This document shows positions 42,751 to 54,494 of a stretch of 64,000 nucleotides of DNA, piece after piece. The notes under the pieces are model-generated. The model had not been told where the DNA came from. It searched no databases and was given only the letters and a program-made list of their open reading frames with translations. The translations under genes were made by a program, and so were the position numbers. The stretch is from Branchipolynoe longqiensis. Taxonomy: Eukaryota; Annelida; Polychaeta; Phyllodocida; Polynoidae. Position 1 is the first letter of the stretch, and every line of letters begins with the position of its first letter. The DNA is taken from the NCBI GenBank assembly GCA_030323885.1, contig CM059193.1, forward strand, positions 79,339,578-79,403,577, read 5' to 3'.

Positions 42751-43690
42751 GTTATATATAATATTACTGGTTGCCCGGCCACGTTTGGGACACCATATAG
42801 TACTACAAAACTCTCCCCTTCATCTCACCTGTCTATCAACTCATTAACCAATACTGTGGAAGAATGAAGACAAGTCACACAGATAAACAGTGGAGAAGTT
42901 GTGCTTTAATAACACCAACTCCTGTCCACCTACCAGTGACCTAGCATCCACACCCCTTACCTTCTAGCCACACAAAATCTCATTACTACTTTAGCCTGTA
43001 TAGAAAGCAGTGCCTACAGCCCATGGGACAGGAGTCCTATGGCTGTGTACACACTCAATTGGAATAGATGAATTTTGATAGCATCAGACAGAGTGTCTGG
43101 GGTTCCTGCTCAAGAGTAGGTTTGTCTCACTCAAGACTCTGCTTCAGTGTGTCTGAAGCAGAGTCTAGAATAATGATCTCAGGTTTGAGGCTAGTGTGGT
43201 CAGAGGGCCAATGGGGTGCAGGTGACTGGGCAGTCCACAGCCAGGCAATCAGGCACCTCCACAGTCTGGGTGGGTGGCACCCCCCCCCCCCCCCAGTAGG
43301 GGTGGCTGTCACTCAACCCAGCTGCAGGTGGTGCCCTGTGTGTATATGCAAATTAGGCTGGTGTGCCCACTCAGTGGTCATGTAGGGACAGGTAGCTGCA
43401 TACAGTTACAATAGATCTCTGTTAAAAATGGTCTTTTCTCCAATTGCACTCTTTATGGATGCATAGAGAAACATTTCAACAATCATGTACTGAATCTCAT
43501 ATAGGAACATTTCTTCATTAATCTCAGGCATAATATATGAACATATATTTCACACAGCTTATATCATGTCATCATGGGAGTGGGATATTATTACTTTTAG
43601 TTTACATAACATTGTCCCCACTCCGTGGCCCAAGAATAATAATGTTCTCTGCCAATATATAATTCCCAACCGAAAATCCGCATATTTTTA
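42750..43690. other. Unassigned spacer
   Basis: A C14 run at 43280 and a short inverted AGACTCTGCTTCAGTGTG pair near 43140. No exon recognised. Confidence 0.45.
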
Positions 43691-43695
43691 CAAGG

Positions 43696-44156
43696 TGACA
43701 TGACGAATGACATGACGGGTGACACAGCTAGTGACAAGACGAATGACAGAACAAGTGACACAGCTAGTGACAAGACGACTGACACGACGAGTGACACGGC
43801 TAGGGACAAGACGAGTGACACAATGACTGACACAGCTAGTGACAAGGCGAGTGACATGACCAGTGACATGGCTAGTGACAAGACGAGTGCCACAACGAGT
43901 GATACGGCTAGTGACAAAACGAGTGACACCACAAGTGACACAGCTAGTTACAAGACGACTGACACGACGAGTGATACCACGAGTGATACAGTTAGTGACA
44001 AGGCGAGTGACACGGCTAGTGAAAAGACGAGTGACATGCCTAGTGACACGGCGACTGACAAGACGAATGACATGCCTAGTGACACTACGACTGACAAGAC
44101 GAGTGACACGCCTAATGACACAACGACTGACAAGACGAGTGACACGCCCAGTCAGG
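43696..44156. repeat. 12/24-bp satellite GACAAGACGAGTGACACGGC type
   Basis: About 38 twelve-bp words (AGTGACAAGACG, AGTGACACGGCT). Open in several frames on both strands through codon-periodic composition. Homologous to the words at 42600-42740. Confidence 0.93.
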
Positions 44157-44379
44157 ACATCATCCATCGGCTGCCAAAAACGACTGGGAGCAAGCTGACT
44201 GTGGTATGCAGTAAGTGACCTACATTGACCCCAAAACAAACTCGTTACATTCCTCGTTACCACACAAATAGCAGCATGTGCAACCTGCATGGTATACATC
44301 TAAAAACATTAAATGTACAAATGAGCATCTATAAACATGAATATATGTCACGCCATAACTAGGGCGTGGCCACCTCTTC

Positions 44380-44714
44380 ATGGTTGGTTGGTTGTTGGAG
44401 CTTTACATCCTTGCAACATCTAAGGTCATATGAGAATGGATACCGGCTTGTGACAGTGTGCAATCATGGCGACTTAATAGTCCTGCCCCACTGGGAAATC
44501 AGGTCATCAGCACCATGGCCCAATATCCCACAGTCAAATTATCCTGACATTGAGCTAACCATTCCTTGCCCGATCCTATTAATGCCGAGCGACAGGCTAG
44601 GAAGTGACAAGAATAAATGTTGTAAGTCATGGGTTTGACTCGACTGGGAATCTAACTCCCGACCTTCCGCACGGGAATCCTATGCTCTACCGATTCGGCC
44701 ACCATGTGCAGTCA
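44380..44714 (-). mobile_element. SINE-A, full length
   Basis: Variant tail GGTTGGTTGTTGGAGCTTTA rather than GTTTGTTG. Confidence 0.88.
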
Positions 44715-45051
44715 CTCCTCACTGTAGGTAGTTGATAATGCTTCAGTTCATCGCAGTTCACAAACCCTCCTCCTCACATACTACTCACTACCCACGGCTA
44801 ATGCTATATCATCTCACATCTGGAATGGTGTCAAGTTCCCATTTAGTGCCAGCTAGTGACAACCACTGCGAGTATGTACACACTGTACTGAATGCTGGCA
44901 ACAACAACGACCCTGATATTAGCATATTGTCTGCGGGGTCTGACAACATTAACACCCGCACTCATTGTATGAGGAGAGGGAGCCTCTCAGGGCCTGCCAC
45001 ACCCAGCAACGGTACTACTAGCTCACCAACATCACCCGCAAAGGTTCATTG

Positions 45052-45100
45052 ATTGATCGGTGGTTTCTTTACGCCGTGTCGACAGCATAGGCCATATTCA
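45052..45100. repeat. Single arm of the 9387 palindrome repeat
   Basis: TTGATCGGTGGTTTCTTTAC, GCCGTGTCGACAGCATAGGC. Confidence 0.7.
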
Positions 45101-45219
45101 GGGCGATAATTGTTTGTTTTTGATTAAACCATCGCTTTTACACAGAGTGCAAAAGCATACAATCAATTATCTGTCAATAGACACAAAGGCACATTGTTTA
45201 CTGTGAACACAACGGAGTA

Positions 45220-45530
45220 AATAATGTGGTACAATGTAGGCACAATGAGACACACCATGAGAACAGGGGGACATAATATGGATACGGTGAAATACACCAT
45301 GAACGCAACAGGACACAATGTGTGCACAACTGGACACAATGTGAGCACAACTGGACACAATGTGAGCACAACTGGACACAATGTGAGCACAATGGGATGC
45401 AATGTGCGCACAATGGGAAACAATGTGCACACACCAGGAAACAATGTGAGCACAAACGGAAACGAGGTGAACGCAACTGGGACATACTTAGCACACCGGA
45501 ACACTGTGAGCACAACACTATGAGCACCAC
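45220..45530. repeat. 20-21-bp ACAATGTGAGCACAACTGG minisatellite
   Basis: About 14 units; the central four are near identical (45320-45390). Confidence 0.93.
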
Positions 45531-45601
45531 TGTGGTGCTCTGTGGGAATGCTGATCGCCATGAGCACAATGGGGTGTGCTGTGAGCTCCACAGAATCATG
45601 A

Positions 45602-45954
45602 TTTGTTTGTTTGTTGTTTTACATCCTAGCAACATCTAAGGTTATATCAGGACGGGTACCGACTTGTGACAGTGCGCACTCATGGCGACTTTATAGTGCT
45701 GCCCCACTGGAAGATCAGCCTACCAGCACCATGACCTGATATCCCACTCAGTCACATTATCCTGACACTGAAACAACCAGTCCTTGCCCTATTCTAATAA
45801 TGCCCAGCGCATGGCTAGGAAGTGACAAGTATACATTTTTACGTCATTGGTTTGACTCGACCAGGTTTCGAACCCACGATCCAATGGGTTTGGATCCCCC
45901 GATCTCCCAAAACAGGAGACGGATGCTCAACTCATTCGGCCATCCTGTCTGGTT
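45602..45954 (-). mobile_element. SINE-A, full length
   Basis: Duplication ACAGAATC(A/C)TGA at 45590-45601 and 45955-45966. Confidence 0.93.
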
Positions 45955-46147
45955 ACAGAATCCTGAAGCGCCCTGTGAACACCGTAGAATACTGTGAGCT
46001 CCTCAGGCCACGCCCTAGGTGGCCATTGAGCACGACTAAGCATGACGTGAGAGAGTTGAGATGGTCTGATCAATACGGGGAGAACTGGCTGAGTTACAAA
46101 ATCTTATGTCTGTTATTTATCCACACTATCCATTCCAGGTATTTGTT

Positions 46148-46470
46148 GGTTGGTTGTTGGAGATTTACATTATGGCAACATCTAAGGTCATATCAGGATG
46201 GGTACCGACTTGTGACAGTGTGCACTCATGACGATTTTATAGTGCTGCCCCACTGGACCACAGCACCATAACCTGACATCCCAATGAGTCACATTATGCT
46301 GACACTGAGCCAACCAGTCGTTGCCCTATCTTAATAATGCCGAGTGCCTGGCTAGAAAGCAACAAGAATCAATTTTTAAGTCATGTGTTTGACTCGACCA
46401 GGGTTAAACCCATGGGTTCGAATCTCATGTTCTACCAAAACGGATGTCGGACGCTGAACTCATTCGCTAA
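46148..46470 (-). mobile_element. SINE-A, full length
   Basis: Duplication GTATTTGTT at 46139-46147 and 46471-46479. Confidence 0.88.
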
Positions 46471-46604
46471 GTATTTGTTAGAAATACAATCTTCCAAGCA
46501 CCTTGGTAGATAAGATTACAAATTTCTTTAATAGAAAATTATGTTTCGTCGGTGCTTGGTTCAAGAAGTTGCTTTTTAATATCTGCTATATTTTTAAAAT
46601 AAGT

Positions 46605-47076
46605 ATATTAAGTTGCTCGTTAAAATCGGTTTCACTTAACCTTGAAGTATCTTGAAAGGGTTAACATTGGAGATATTTGAATTGAAACATGCTAAATTAT
46701 TATGGGTGTGCACACCAAAATGTTAGACATCATAGGTTTTATTAAATTGAATCAGTATTCCTTATATACAGCAATAAATGTTTAATGAATATGCCAGTAT
46801 ATAAGGTGGATATGTAGGCTAAAATGTAGGTTAAGTGTTTTGGCTTTGAATCAAATTTGGTATTAAAATGAAACCATGCAAGCTTAATTTTGGTGTGCCC
46901 ACCAAAATGCTAGGCATATGTTTTGTTCATCCATTTTCTAGCAAAGTACAGGCGCATCTAACTTCAATAAATGTCTAACGCGTGCATCAGTATTTTAAAT
47001 GGACATGTATGGATAAATCTAGCTGAGTGGTTTGGTGTTGACAATTGTGTACTTTCATCAGACTAGATAGCTTTAA
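46605..47076 (+). mobile_element. Repeat C, two decayed pieces
   Basis: TTAACATTGGAGATATTTGA..., AATGTTTAATGAATATGCCA and TTCATCAGACTAGATAGCTTT. Confidence 0.55.
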
Positions 47077-47079
47077 GTA

Positions 47080-47928
47080 TGTTGATATTAACCGACAACA
47101 TCCTAATCCTGCTCTGTTAACATTTAGTACTGCTCCCCCAATCCTGCATATTGACACTACCTCGAGCACTCAGCCCCGCCCACAACACACACTGTTCAAA
47201 AGCGGAATCCCGATGAAAAAAAAAATCAAATACTTTTTTTTAAGTAACCTAAAACCATTGCGACACCAATATGATGTTGAATACAACTTGGCGTTATGTG
47301 AATATAAATATTTGCAGCTTTCACGGTTTACATTTTTAATTATTTTCATCCTCATTAGTCTGGACTACTCTGCCACGATTCGCATACCTATGACGTCGGC
47401 TGTCTTGTGGGTGCCAGTGTAGTGCTTGAGTTTTGTATCCCTGTGCTATGTGCGAAAATGGATAACCAAAGCCTATCTCCGCCATTTCAGTGTGAACACC
47501 AAATTTATGTTGCATGTCTTCACTTCAAATATATCCAAAGTTGGTCATTCATTAAAAATATTAAAATGTAAGTGTTTTAAGTTAGCCAAACCTTTAGAAT
47601 AAAGTAGACAATGATATCAGGCGAATATGGTTATCTTTAAAAAGAATAGGGCAGAAACTCAAAACCATAGATTACAGTTTTTTTTTGTAAATATGTTTAT
47701 TCTGCTGAATAATTCTTTTGTCAGTGCCGAAGCACTGGTCTTCCAGCCATTTTTCAATTCAGGGTTATTTACACAAAAGGTATATAGAATAAGGTGTACA
47801 ATACCTGTTGAATAGACAATTTGCACCATGTAACACAATGAAATTCTGAAACCCAAAAGTTCCATAACAATATGGTACAGTAGTGTCATATAACCAGATC
47901 AATATTAGTCAGATCAATGTGAGTATTT
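47080..47928. other. Unassigned spacer
   Basis: A possible inverted Repeat C piece at 47520-47620; no exon recognised. Confidence 0.45.
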
Positions 47929-47929
47929 A

Positions 47930-48114
47930 CAGTGAAACCCCGTTATAACGCGATCGCTGGGGTCCATACGTCATCGCGAAAATAGCGGGGTCACCTTAAA
48001 CCGGGGTTCAGTTTACTGAATTACCTTTGAGTTGAAGAATTCTGGATCCAATGAATCATTGCATTATATCCGAATTTGCATTAAATCAGGACGTGCTATA
48101 ACAGGATTTCACTG
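47930..48114. mobile_element. Tc1/mariner-pogo-like MITE
   Basis: Ends CAGTGAAACCCCGTTATAAC and inverted GCTATAACAGGATTTCACTG; TA precedes the left end. The interior mentions the same GTTATAAC/GCGA words. Confidence 0.75.
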
Positions 48115-48185
48115 CAATATGTCACATGGCAAGTTATCCCCTCCATTGAGTCGCCTAAGTGCTCTACTTTGGGTGGACATACTGC

Positions 48186-48519
48186 TTGTTTGTTTTTCTT
48201 ACGTCCTAACAACATCTAAGAACATATGAGGACGAGTACCAGCTTGTGACAGTGCACACTCATTGCGATTTTATAGTGCTACCCCACTGGGAGACCAGGC
48301 CACCAGTGACACCATGACCCAATATCCCACACAGTCACATTATCCTGATACTCTGCTAACCAGTCCTTGTGCTGTCCTATCCTATTAATGCTGAGCATCA
48401 GGCTAGGTAGCGACAAGTATCAATTTGATAAGTCATGGCTTTGACTCGGCTGGGATTCAGACTCCTAACCTTCTACACGTGAAGCCTGCGCTCTACCGAT
48501 TCAGCCACCGAGTCCAGTC
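48186..48519 (-). mobile_element. SINE-A, full length
   Basis: From TTGTTTGTTTTTCTTACGTCC to CCACCGAGTCCAGTCG. Confidence 0.88.
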
Positions 48520-48624
48520 GAGTGGATGGCTAGATGAGGGATCGTTGTGGCGTGTTCACATATCAACACGACTAATACATCACTTGTGTGTTCCTCCATA
48601 CGCTACCATACCACTACCAGGCCC

Positions 48625-48645
48625 TTGGCGCCCCCTGGTGGGCGG
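48625..48645 (-). promoter_or_regulatory. CTCF-like core
   Basis: GGCGCCCCCTGGTGG, a full match to the bilaterian CTCF core (minus strand CCACCAGGGGGCGCC). Not in a repeat I recognise. Motif match only. Confidence 0.4.
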
Positions 48646-48807
48646 ATGGAGGAGGATGGGTTACTGGAGCGTGCACACTTCATATGGCTTACAAATAAAT
48701 TACTAGTGAAAGCAGGAGTATTCAGCTCCGACATTATACCTACGGTATCAGAAGTACCAAACTACTTGGCAATTCTGATACTATGTGATCGATTATAGGG
48801 TGATTTT

Positions 48808-49190
48808 TGTTTGTTTGTTTGCTGGGGTTTTATGTCATGAGGTTTTATGTTGTGGCAGCATCTACAGTCATATATATCAGGATGGGTACCAGCTTGTAGC
48901 AATGTACACTCACCATGACTAAGTTTGCAAGCAGTGGTCCACAAAGGCTGTGGTATGTGCTGTCCTGTCTGTGCGAAAGTACATATAAAAGACCCTTTGC
49001 TGCTTATCGGAAAGAGTAGCCGATGTGGCGGCAGCAGGTTCCTCCAAAGAAATATGTCAGAATGACCATATGTTTGATGTCCGATAGCCGATGATAAAAA
49101 TGAATGCGCTGTAGAGGCGTCATTAAATAAAACAGACTTTCCCTATTCCTTTTTTTCGTGACTAAGTTTATAGTGCTGCCCATAGATTAT
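48808..49190 (-). mobile_element. SINE-A copy interrupted by SINE-B
   Basis: Tail and core at 48808-48926, resuming at 49159 with TAGTGCTGCCCA, then cut. Confidence 0.88.
48927..49158 (+). mobile_element. SINE-B insertion with 11-bp duplication
   Basis: Contains GACCCTTTGCTGCTTATCGG, AAAGAGTAGCC, GACCATATGTTTGATGTCC and the tail CATTAAATAAAACAGAC. Exact TGACTAAGTTT at 48916-48926 and 49159-49169. Confidence 0.93.
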
Positions 49191-49197
49191 TGTGTGA

Positions 49198-49505
49198 TTT
49201 TTGTTGGTTTGTGTTTTATATCCTGGCAGCATCTACAGTCATACTCATCTATCAGGATGGGTACCAAATTGTGATAATATGCACCCATCGTGACTTTATA
49301 GTGCTGCCCCACTGGGATACCAAACCACTGGCACCACTCAGTCACATTATCCTGATACTGAGCTAACCAGTCCTTGCAATATTCTAGTAACGCAAGCCTT
49401 ATACATGTACTAGGGAGTGACAAGTATCAATTGTGTAAGGCATTGGTTTGATTCATCCGGCATTCAAATTCCGAACCTTCTACACGGACAGTCTGTGCTC
49501 TTACT
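49198..49505 (-). mobile_element. SINE-A, head-to-head with the next copy
   Basis: Tail TTGGTTTGTGTTTTATATCC at the low end; head ends CTTACTGGGCCGG. Confidence 0.88.
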
Positions 49506-49785
49506 GGGCCGGACGTGGTGGCCGAGTCGGTAGAGCGTAGGCCTCCCGTGCGGAAGGTCGCGAGTTCAATTCCTGGCCGAGTGGAACCAAGGACTTAAAA
49601 CATTGATACTTTTCGCTTCCGAGCCAGAGGCTCGGCATTATTAGGACCATGGTGCTGACGGCCTGGTCTCCCAGTGGGGCAGCACTATAAAGTCGACATC
49701 AGTGTGCATTGTCAAAAGTCGGTACACGTCCTAATAATAGTAATATGACCGTAGATGTTGCCAAGATGTAAAACTCCAACAACCC
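49506..49785 (+). mobile_element. SINE-A, full sense copy
   Basis: The clearest statement of the family: head TGGTGGCCGAGTCGGTAGAG with B-box GCGAGTTCAATTCCTGG, then CTCGGCATTATTAGGACC, GGCCTGGTCTCCCAGTGGGG, and tail ATGACCGTAGATGTTGCC-AAGATGTAAAACTCCAACAA. Confidence 0.93.
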
Positions 49786-49789
49786 AACT

Positions 49790-50415
49790 TACTAATTTGT
49801 TCACTGTGTCTGATGATTATCATGTGAAATGATTTTATATTTCGCTATATCTAAGTATAAGTTACATATTTAGAGGTCCAGTACTTTACTGTGTCGTCAT
49901 TACTAACCAGCACCATCCTCTGTCCAGAAGCGGGAAGTAGTGGTCTTGACACGGGAACCAGCAGTTAATTGGACAGCTCCGAAGTGAATAGCAAAAATAA
50001 TTCAATTAGCGGCACATTCTTACAACCAGTGCGCATTTCCAGGCAACAACAACAACTGGAGATGCTTTCATTTGTTATTTATTTTTTGTTCAGAAAATTG
50101 TTGAGGGGAACCACAACTTCCCCACCAGTTCTGCCCGCCATTGCTATCGCTATCTCACGTCTCAAGCCTTTTGGTGGGCCAGTTTTCCCGCGGGAAATTA
50201 CCTCCTTTCCAGCACTGTCAAACAACTCAGAAACATCATTACTGTTGTTATTTTCTTCATTTGATTTGTTGTTGTTGTAGTTCTACCTAAATAACCCTAA
50301 AACTAGCAGGGATGTCTGTAGTGAGAAGCACTGAGTGTGAGAATCAAGACCGCTTCTTTGGGGAGGCCCTGAGGGAGTTGCCCACTTATGGGAGGGCTGG
50401 GTGGGTAAGGGTACA
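49790..50415. other. Unassigned spacer
   Basis: No exon recognised. GC content rises near 50120-50230 (TTCCCGCGGGAAATTACC). Confidence 0.4.
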
Positions 50416-50419
50416 TGAG

Positions 50420-50700
50420 GGTGGTGGTGGTGGTGGTGGTGGTGTGGTGGTGGTGGTGGTGGTGGTGGTGGTAGTGGTGGTGGTAGTGGTAATGGTGGTG
50501 GTGGTAGTGGTAATGGTGGTGGTGGTGGTGATAATGGTGGTGGTGGTAGTGGTGATGGTGGTGGTGGTGGTGGTGATGGTGGTGGTGGTGGTAGTGGTGG
50601 TGGTAGTGGCGGTGGTGGTGGTGGCTGTGGTGGTGGCAGTGGCAGTGGCGGTGGCGGTGGCGGTGGTGATGGTGGTGCTGGTAGCGGCGGCAGTGGCTGG
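50420..50700. repeat. GGT/GGA-rich trinucleotide tract
   Basis: (GGT)n with GTA, GAT, GGC variants; long Val-, His- and Pro-rich open frames are artefacts. Confidence 0.95.
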
Positions 50701-50789
50701 GTGTGAATTTGCCCCATACTACAACTAAAGAACTGCTCATGGTGGTCGATAAGAATACTACGACGACGGGTGCGCGCGCTATTTTAACC

Positions 50790-51050
50790 ATTGCTTATTT
50801 TAACGCCTCTCCGTCACGTCTCACTGGTCACGTGACAGGACCAACCAAACAACCTCCCCCAGTTTTACTGTCCGCAGACGACACCCTTTCAGCTTCAGTG
50901 AAAACGGCTGGGTGCGCTCAGGTTTGAGCAGACTTTTGGTGCCAGCAGACGACATTTAGTCAGTGCGCCAGAACGAGGCTGGTGCTGGGCCGAGCGTTCC
51001 CGCGCGAACCTGACCCGTTCTTACGTCGTGGGAGGGGGGAGGGGGGGTTA
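50790..51050. promoter_or_regulatory. GC-rich, CpG-containing block, possible promoter
   Basis: Unlike its AT-rich surroundings: CCGTCACGTC, GGTCACGTGACAGG (E-box palindrome), GCCGAGCGTTCCCGCGCGAA. It lies upstream of the Sbf exons in gene direction, so it could hold a 5' non-coding exon or promoter. No ATG with the family N-terminus follows. Inference only. Confidence 0.25.
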
Positions 51051-51304
51051 TTGATCGTAATCTTGTCGGATTGTCGGTCACAAGGCTCCCTCCGACGAGT
51101 CGTGATTACTGCCGACAGTGTGCCACAGGGGGTGGCCACATGTACCGATATTTATTAGACCACCGACTCCGAACTGGGCTGTTTTTTAGTGCCCTTTACG
51201 GCATATTCAACCGTTCTCTACTAATGACATTCATGCCATCTGGTTGGTACTACTTTCAAATTAAGCCAGTTCGAACTGCACTCACACACTTGCATAGTCC
51301 GTTA

Positions 51305-52635
51305 AGGCCCTGTTACACTACGACATATAGCCTTAGCGTATGCCAACGTATGTGATTTAACATGTCGGTGTATGTCGAGAAACATTATGGGTATGTTAGG
51401 TGTCATACGGCATCTCACGTCAAGGCTCTGAAAATGTTGTGTGCATGTCAAAAAACTTAACCGTATGATATTGTGTTGGGTTTTCATTAAGAATACACTT
51501 TGTATACGTTAGACATACATTGTTAATGCCAGGCATATGTTAGACATATGTTGAATTACATTTGTCGTAAGTCGGGCCTGTGGGCATGTACAGTCTGCAT
51601 ATTGACAACGTATCGACGATGTATGACAATGTGTGAATAACGTACGTAATATGTTTCTTGACGTATTTAACGTATAAGGCATACTTCTGACGATCGAATA
51701 ATGTATATCATGTTCGCTGGTGTTCTCCAAACATTGCGTGAGCGTATGCGAGCGTTTTCTGGGCCAACATATGTCCAACGTATGACCAATGTGCCTCCCA
51801 CTGGGGATATAGGTTACTCATATGTTACGCATATGCTGGCCATACGCCAAGAATGCGGGATGCACGTTAGTCAAACGTTTGGCCATACTTTCTATAGCCG
51901 TGTTTACACGGGGAATTGTGAAACGATCTAGACCAATCGATTCATATGAAGCGATGTAGTGGTGCGTTTACACGAGCGAGTTGGAAAGTGTGTCGGCGCC
52001 GGGAATCAGCAGGCGCCTGTAGCCGGAAAGCACTGCTTATTTGTTTAGTTTACACACGTCGATTCGACTCCGATGAAGCTGCTACCTTAATATCGCTTGG
52101 AATTTAAGGTTAATTTAATTAAATTTCATTATTTGAGGATGTAATTCTGTTAAATATGATCGCATTTAATAGATTTCGGCCTAATTGGGCCCTAACACTG
52201 CCGGGTACAAGCGATTAGTTACTGCTCCCCCTGTTGCTGGCAAGCCATACTATTTTATACTATCGCCGCCCGGGAACCAGCTGAATCGCTTCAAATAAAC
52301 CACCTCCCTAGGTGGTATAGATGAGGCGTTTCATATGAAGCGATTAAGCCCTAAAACGCCACAGCCTCGCGTCTACACGGGAAATGTGAATCGATCTAGG
52401 CAAATGGATTTATATGAGGCGTTTTAAATGGCCCGTGTAAACACGGCTTATGATACGCTCTCATACATTGTCATATGCTAGCAATACCTCGCACATACGT
52501 GCTGCATATATTCAGTACTTTCATACGTTCCAACTTTGCTCCCCGCACCGAAAAGTTTGACGAATCTCGACGTGTTGGGACCATTTGAGCTGTTGGGCAT
52601 CCGCTGACCCAATACGCCGTAGTGTGACAGGGCCA
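51305..52635. mobile_element. Harbinger-type MITE with TTA duplication and CGTATG-word interior
   Basis: Ends AGGCCCTGTTACACTACGAC and, inverted, TGGCCCTGTCACACTACGGC. TTA at 51302-51304 and 52636-52638. The interior is dense in AACGTATG and TATGTTAG words. A second element is nested at 51896-52448, leaving about 775 bp of its own. Confidence 0.9.
51896..52448. mobile_element. Nested MITE, TIR AGCCGTGTTTACACGGG, TAT duplication
   Basis: Perfect 17-bp ends at 51896 and 52448; TAT at 51893-51895 and 52449-52451. The interior repeats ATCGATTCATATGAAGCGAT-like words in both orientations. Confidence 0.9.
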
Positions 52636-52699
52636 TTAGTTTTGAGTTTTTGTCATTTTCTGAGATAAATATCCATCCTGACTATATACACATGTATAC

Positions 52700-53045
52700 A
52701 AACTTACTCACTTACTCACTCACTTACTCACTCATAGTCGTACACAAGTTTTGGCTATACATACACATGTATACACACGCACGCACTCATTCATACATAA
52801 TGCTCTGATTACCCAAATGTGATTCTCGACTATACATACACACTCACTCACTCATTAATTCACTCAATCACCCATTCACTCAGTCTCACTCACACACAAT
52901 GGTCTGGCTACACAAACAGATGTATACACACTCATTCACTGACTCATTGACTCACTGACTCACTCACTGACTCACGCACTCATTCACACACAACGCTCTG
53001 GTTACCCACACATGATTCTTACTATCCGTACACACTCACTCACAG
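52700..53045. repeat. CACTCACTCATT minisatellite with a ~110-bp higher-order unit
   Basis: Three to four units joining ACTCACTCATTCA with GCTCTGGTTACCCACA and ATGATTCT. Confidence 0.8.
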
Positions 53046-53299
53046 GGCTGTAACTGCACACATAGAACCAGCATTTACTACTCGTGGACAGATAGCCTTC
53101 GTTAACTAAGACGGACAATTTGCATCAGATTACAGTCTGGTCCCAAAGGTCATCATTAGTCACAGAGGGAATCCTCCCCCTGTTGTATACTAGAGTACTG
53201 TACAATTTGTAACCAGCTCACCACTTTTAGTCAGACACTGCATTAACCGGGTCAACTTAACCCGCCTCAAGTGGTCTGTCGGGCGGGCGAATCGCACAA

Positions 53300-53720
53300 G
53301 TCAACGTCTGGCATTGCCCTGTCACTACAGCTTCCCCTCTCGCACCCACCCACCCGCCGGCCCACCCTCCCATACATGCACCCCATACCCGCCCCTCCCC
53401 CTTCACACATACATGTACACACAAGCCCCCTCTACACACACATGCACATACCCCTAAACATAAACACACACACACATAACACACAACCCATCGCCCACAT
53501 GCAGCCCCCCTTCACACATACATGTGCACACAACCCCCCCTCCACACACATGCACGTACACCCCCCCCCCCACCGCCCCGCACCCACATAACCACACACA
53601 ATCTTCTCCACACACACATGCAACCCTCCACACACAACCGCCCCCCCCCCCCGTCCCTCGACAAGCACATGCACCCCAGGTCGCACTCCCCCCTCCACAC
53701 ACACATACACTCACACCACC
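53300..53720. repeat. C/CA-rich minisatellite
   Basis: CACACATACATGTACACACA and CCCCCC blocks; Cys/Gly- and Pro/His-rich open frames are artefacts. Confidence 0.88.
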
Positions 53721-53904
53721 AGAGCCGGCTGAGAGTACCTCATCTATTACCCACCCGGTTCTCGCCTGTTTCTATACCTTGACACCCGAACAATACGGTT
53801 CCACGCCACCTTCACATCAACACATATCATCTATGGTCCACTCAATACCAGCCCAGCCCACTCAGCCGTGACGGGACTATTCACCACACACCCTCACAGT
53901 GAGC

Positions 53905-54480
53905 AGCTCAGTCTTCAATGTCACCAATGTAGGAAGCCGCTAGAGCTATCAATGTTTGAAGCAGCTCAACCCTCAATGCCACCAATGTAGGGGGCAGCTC
54001 CAGCTATCAGTGTTTGAAGCAGCTCAACCCTCAATGTCACCAATGTAGGCGGCCATTAGAGCTATCGGTGTTTGAAGCAGCTCAACCCTCAATGTCACCA
54101 ATGTAGGTGGCAGCTCCAGCTATCAGTGTTTGAAACAGCTCAACCCTCAATCTCACCAATGTAGGCGGCCATTAGAGCTATCGGTGTTTGAAGCAGCTCC
54201 ACCCTCAATGTCACCAATGTATGCGGCCATTAGAACTATCAATGTTTGAAGCAGCTCCACCCTCAATGTCACCAATGTAGGTGGCAGCTCCAGCTATCGG
54301 TGTTTGAAGCAGCTCAACCCTCAATGTCACCAATGTAGGTGGCCGCTACAGCTATCGGTGTTTGAAGCAGCTCAACCCTCAATGTCACCAATGTAGGTGG
54401 CCGCTAGAGCTGTCACTTATCAGTGTTTGAAGCAGCTTAGCCCTCACTGTCACCAATGTAGCTGCAGCAATAGGTGTTTG
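53905..54480. repeat. ~60-bp minisatellite, about nine units
   Basis: Unit CAGCTCAACCCTCAATGTCA, CCAATGTAGG, then alternately CGGCCATTAGAGCTATCGGT or TGGCAGCTCCAGCTATCAGT, and GTTTGAAG. Confidence 0.95.
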
Positions 54481-54494
54481 ATTTAATATATTCT

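Larger units (their letters stand above)
51285..52680 (+). mobile_element. Repeat C copy split by a Harbinger-type MITE
   Basis: CTTGCATAGTCCG at 51287-51300 and GTTTTGAGTTTTTGTCATTT at 52639 onward join into normal Repeat C once the insert and one TTA are removed. Confidence 0.8.

Noticed and set aside
43597..44299. Thr/Asp-rich and Val/Ser-rich open frames up to 203 codons
   Set aside because: Twelve-bp satellite without stops in several frames on both strands.
45163..45639. 142-145-codon frames with His/Cys periodicity
   Set aside because: Produced by the 20-21-bp ACAATGTGAGCACAACTGG array.
49506..49580. tRNA gene with A and B boxes
   Set aside because: It continues into the SINE-A body and tail and lacks a credible cloverleaf; the same head recurs many times.
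50283..50791. Pro-, His- and Val-rich open frames of 138-162 codons
   Set aside because: They arise from a (GGT)n tract with no conserved flanks or splice context.
53257..53871. Cys/Gly-rich and Pro/His-rich frames
   Set aside because: C-rich microsatellite; no codon structure.
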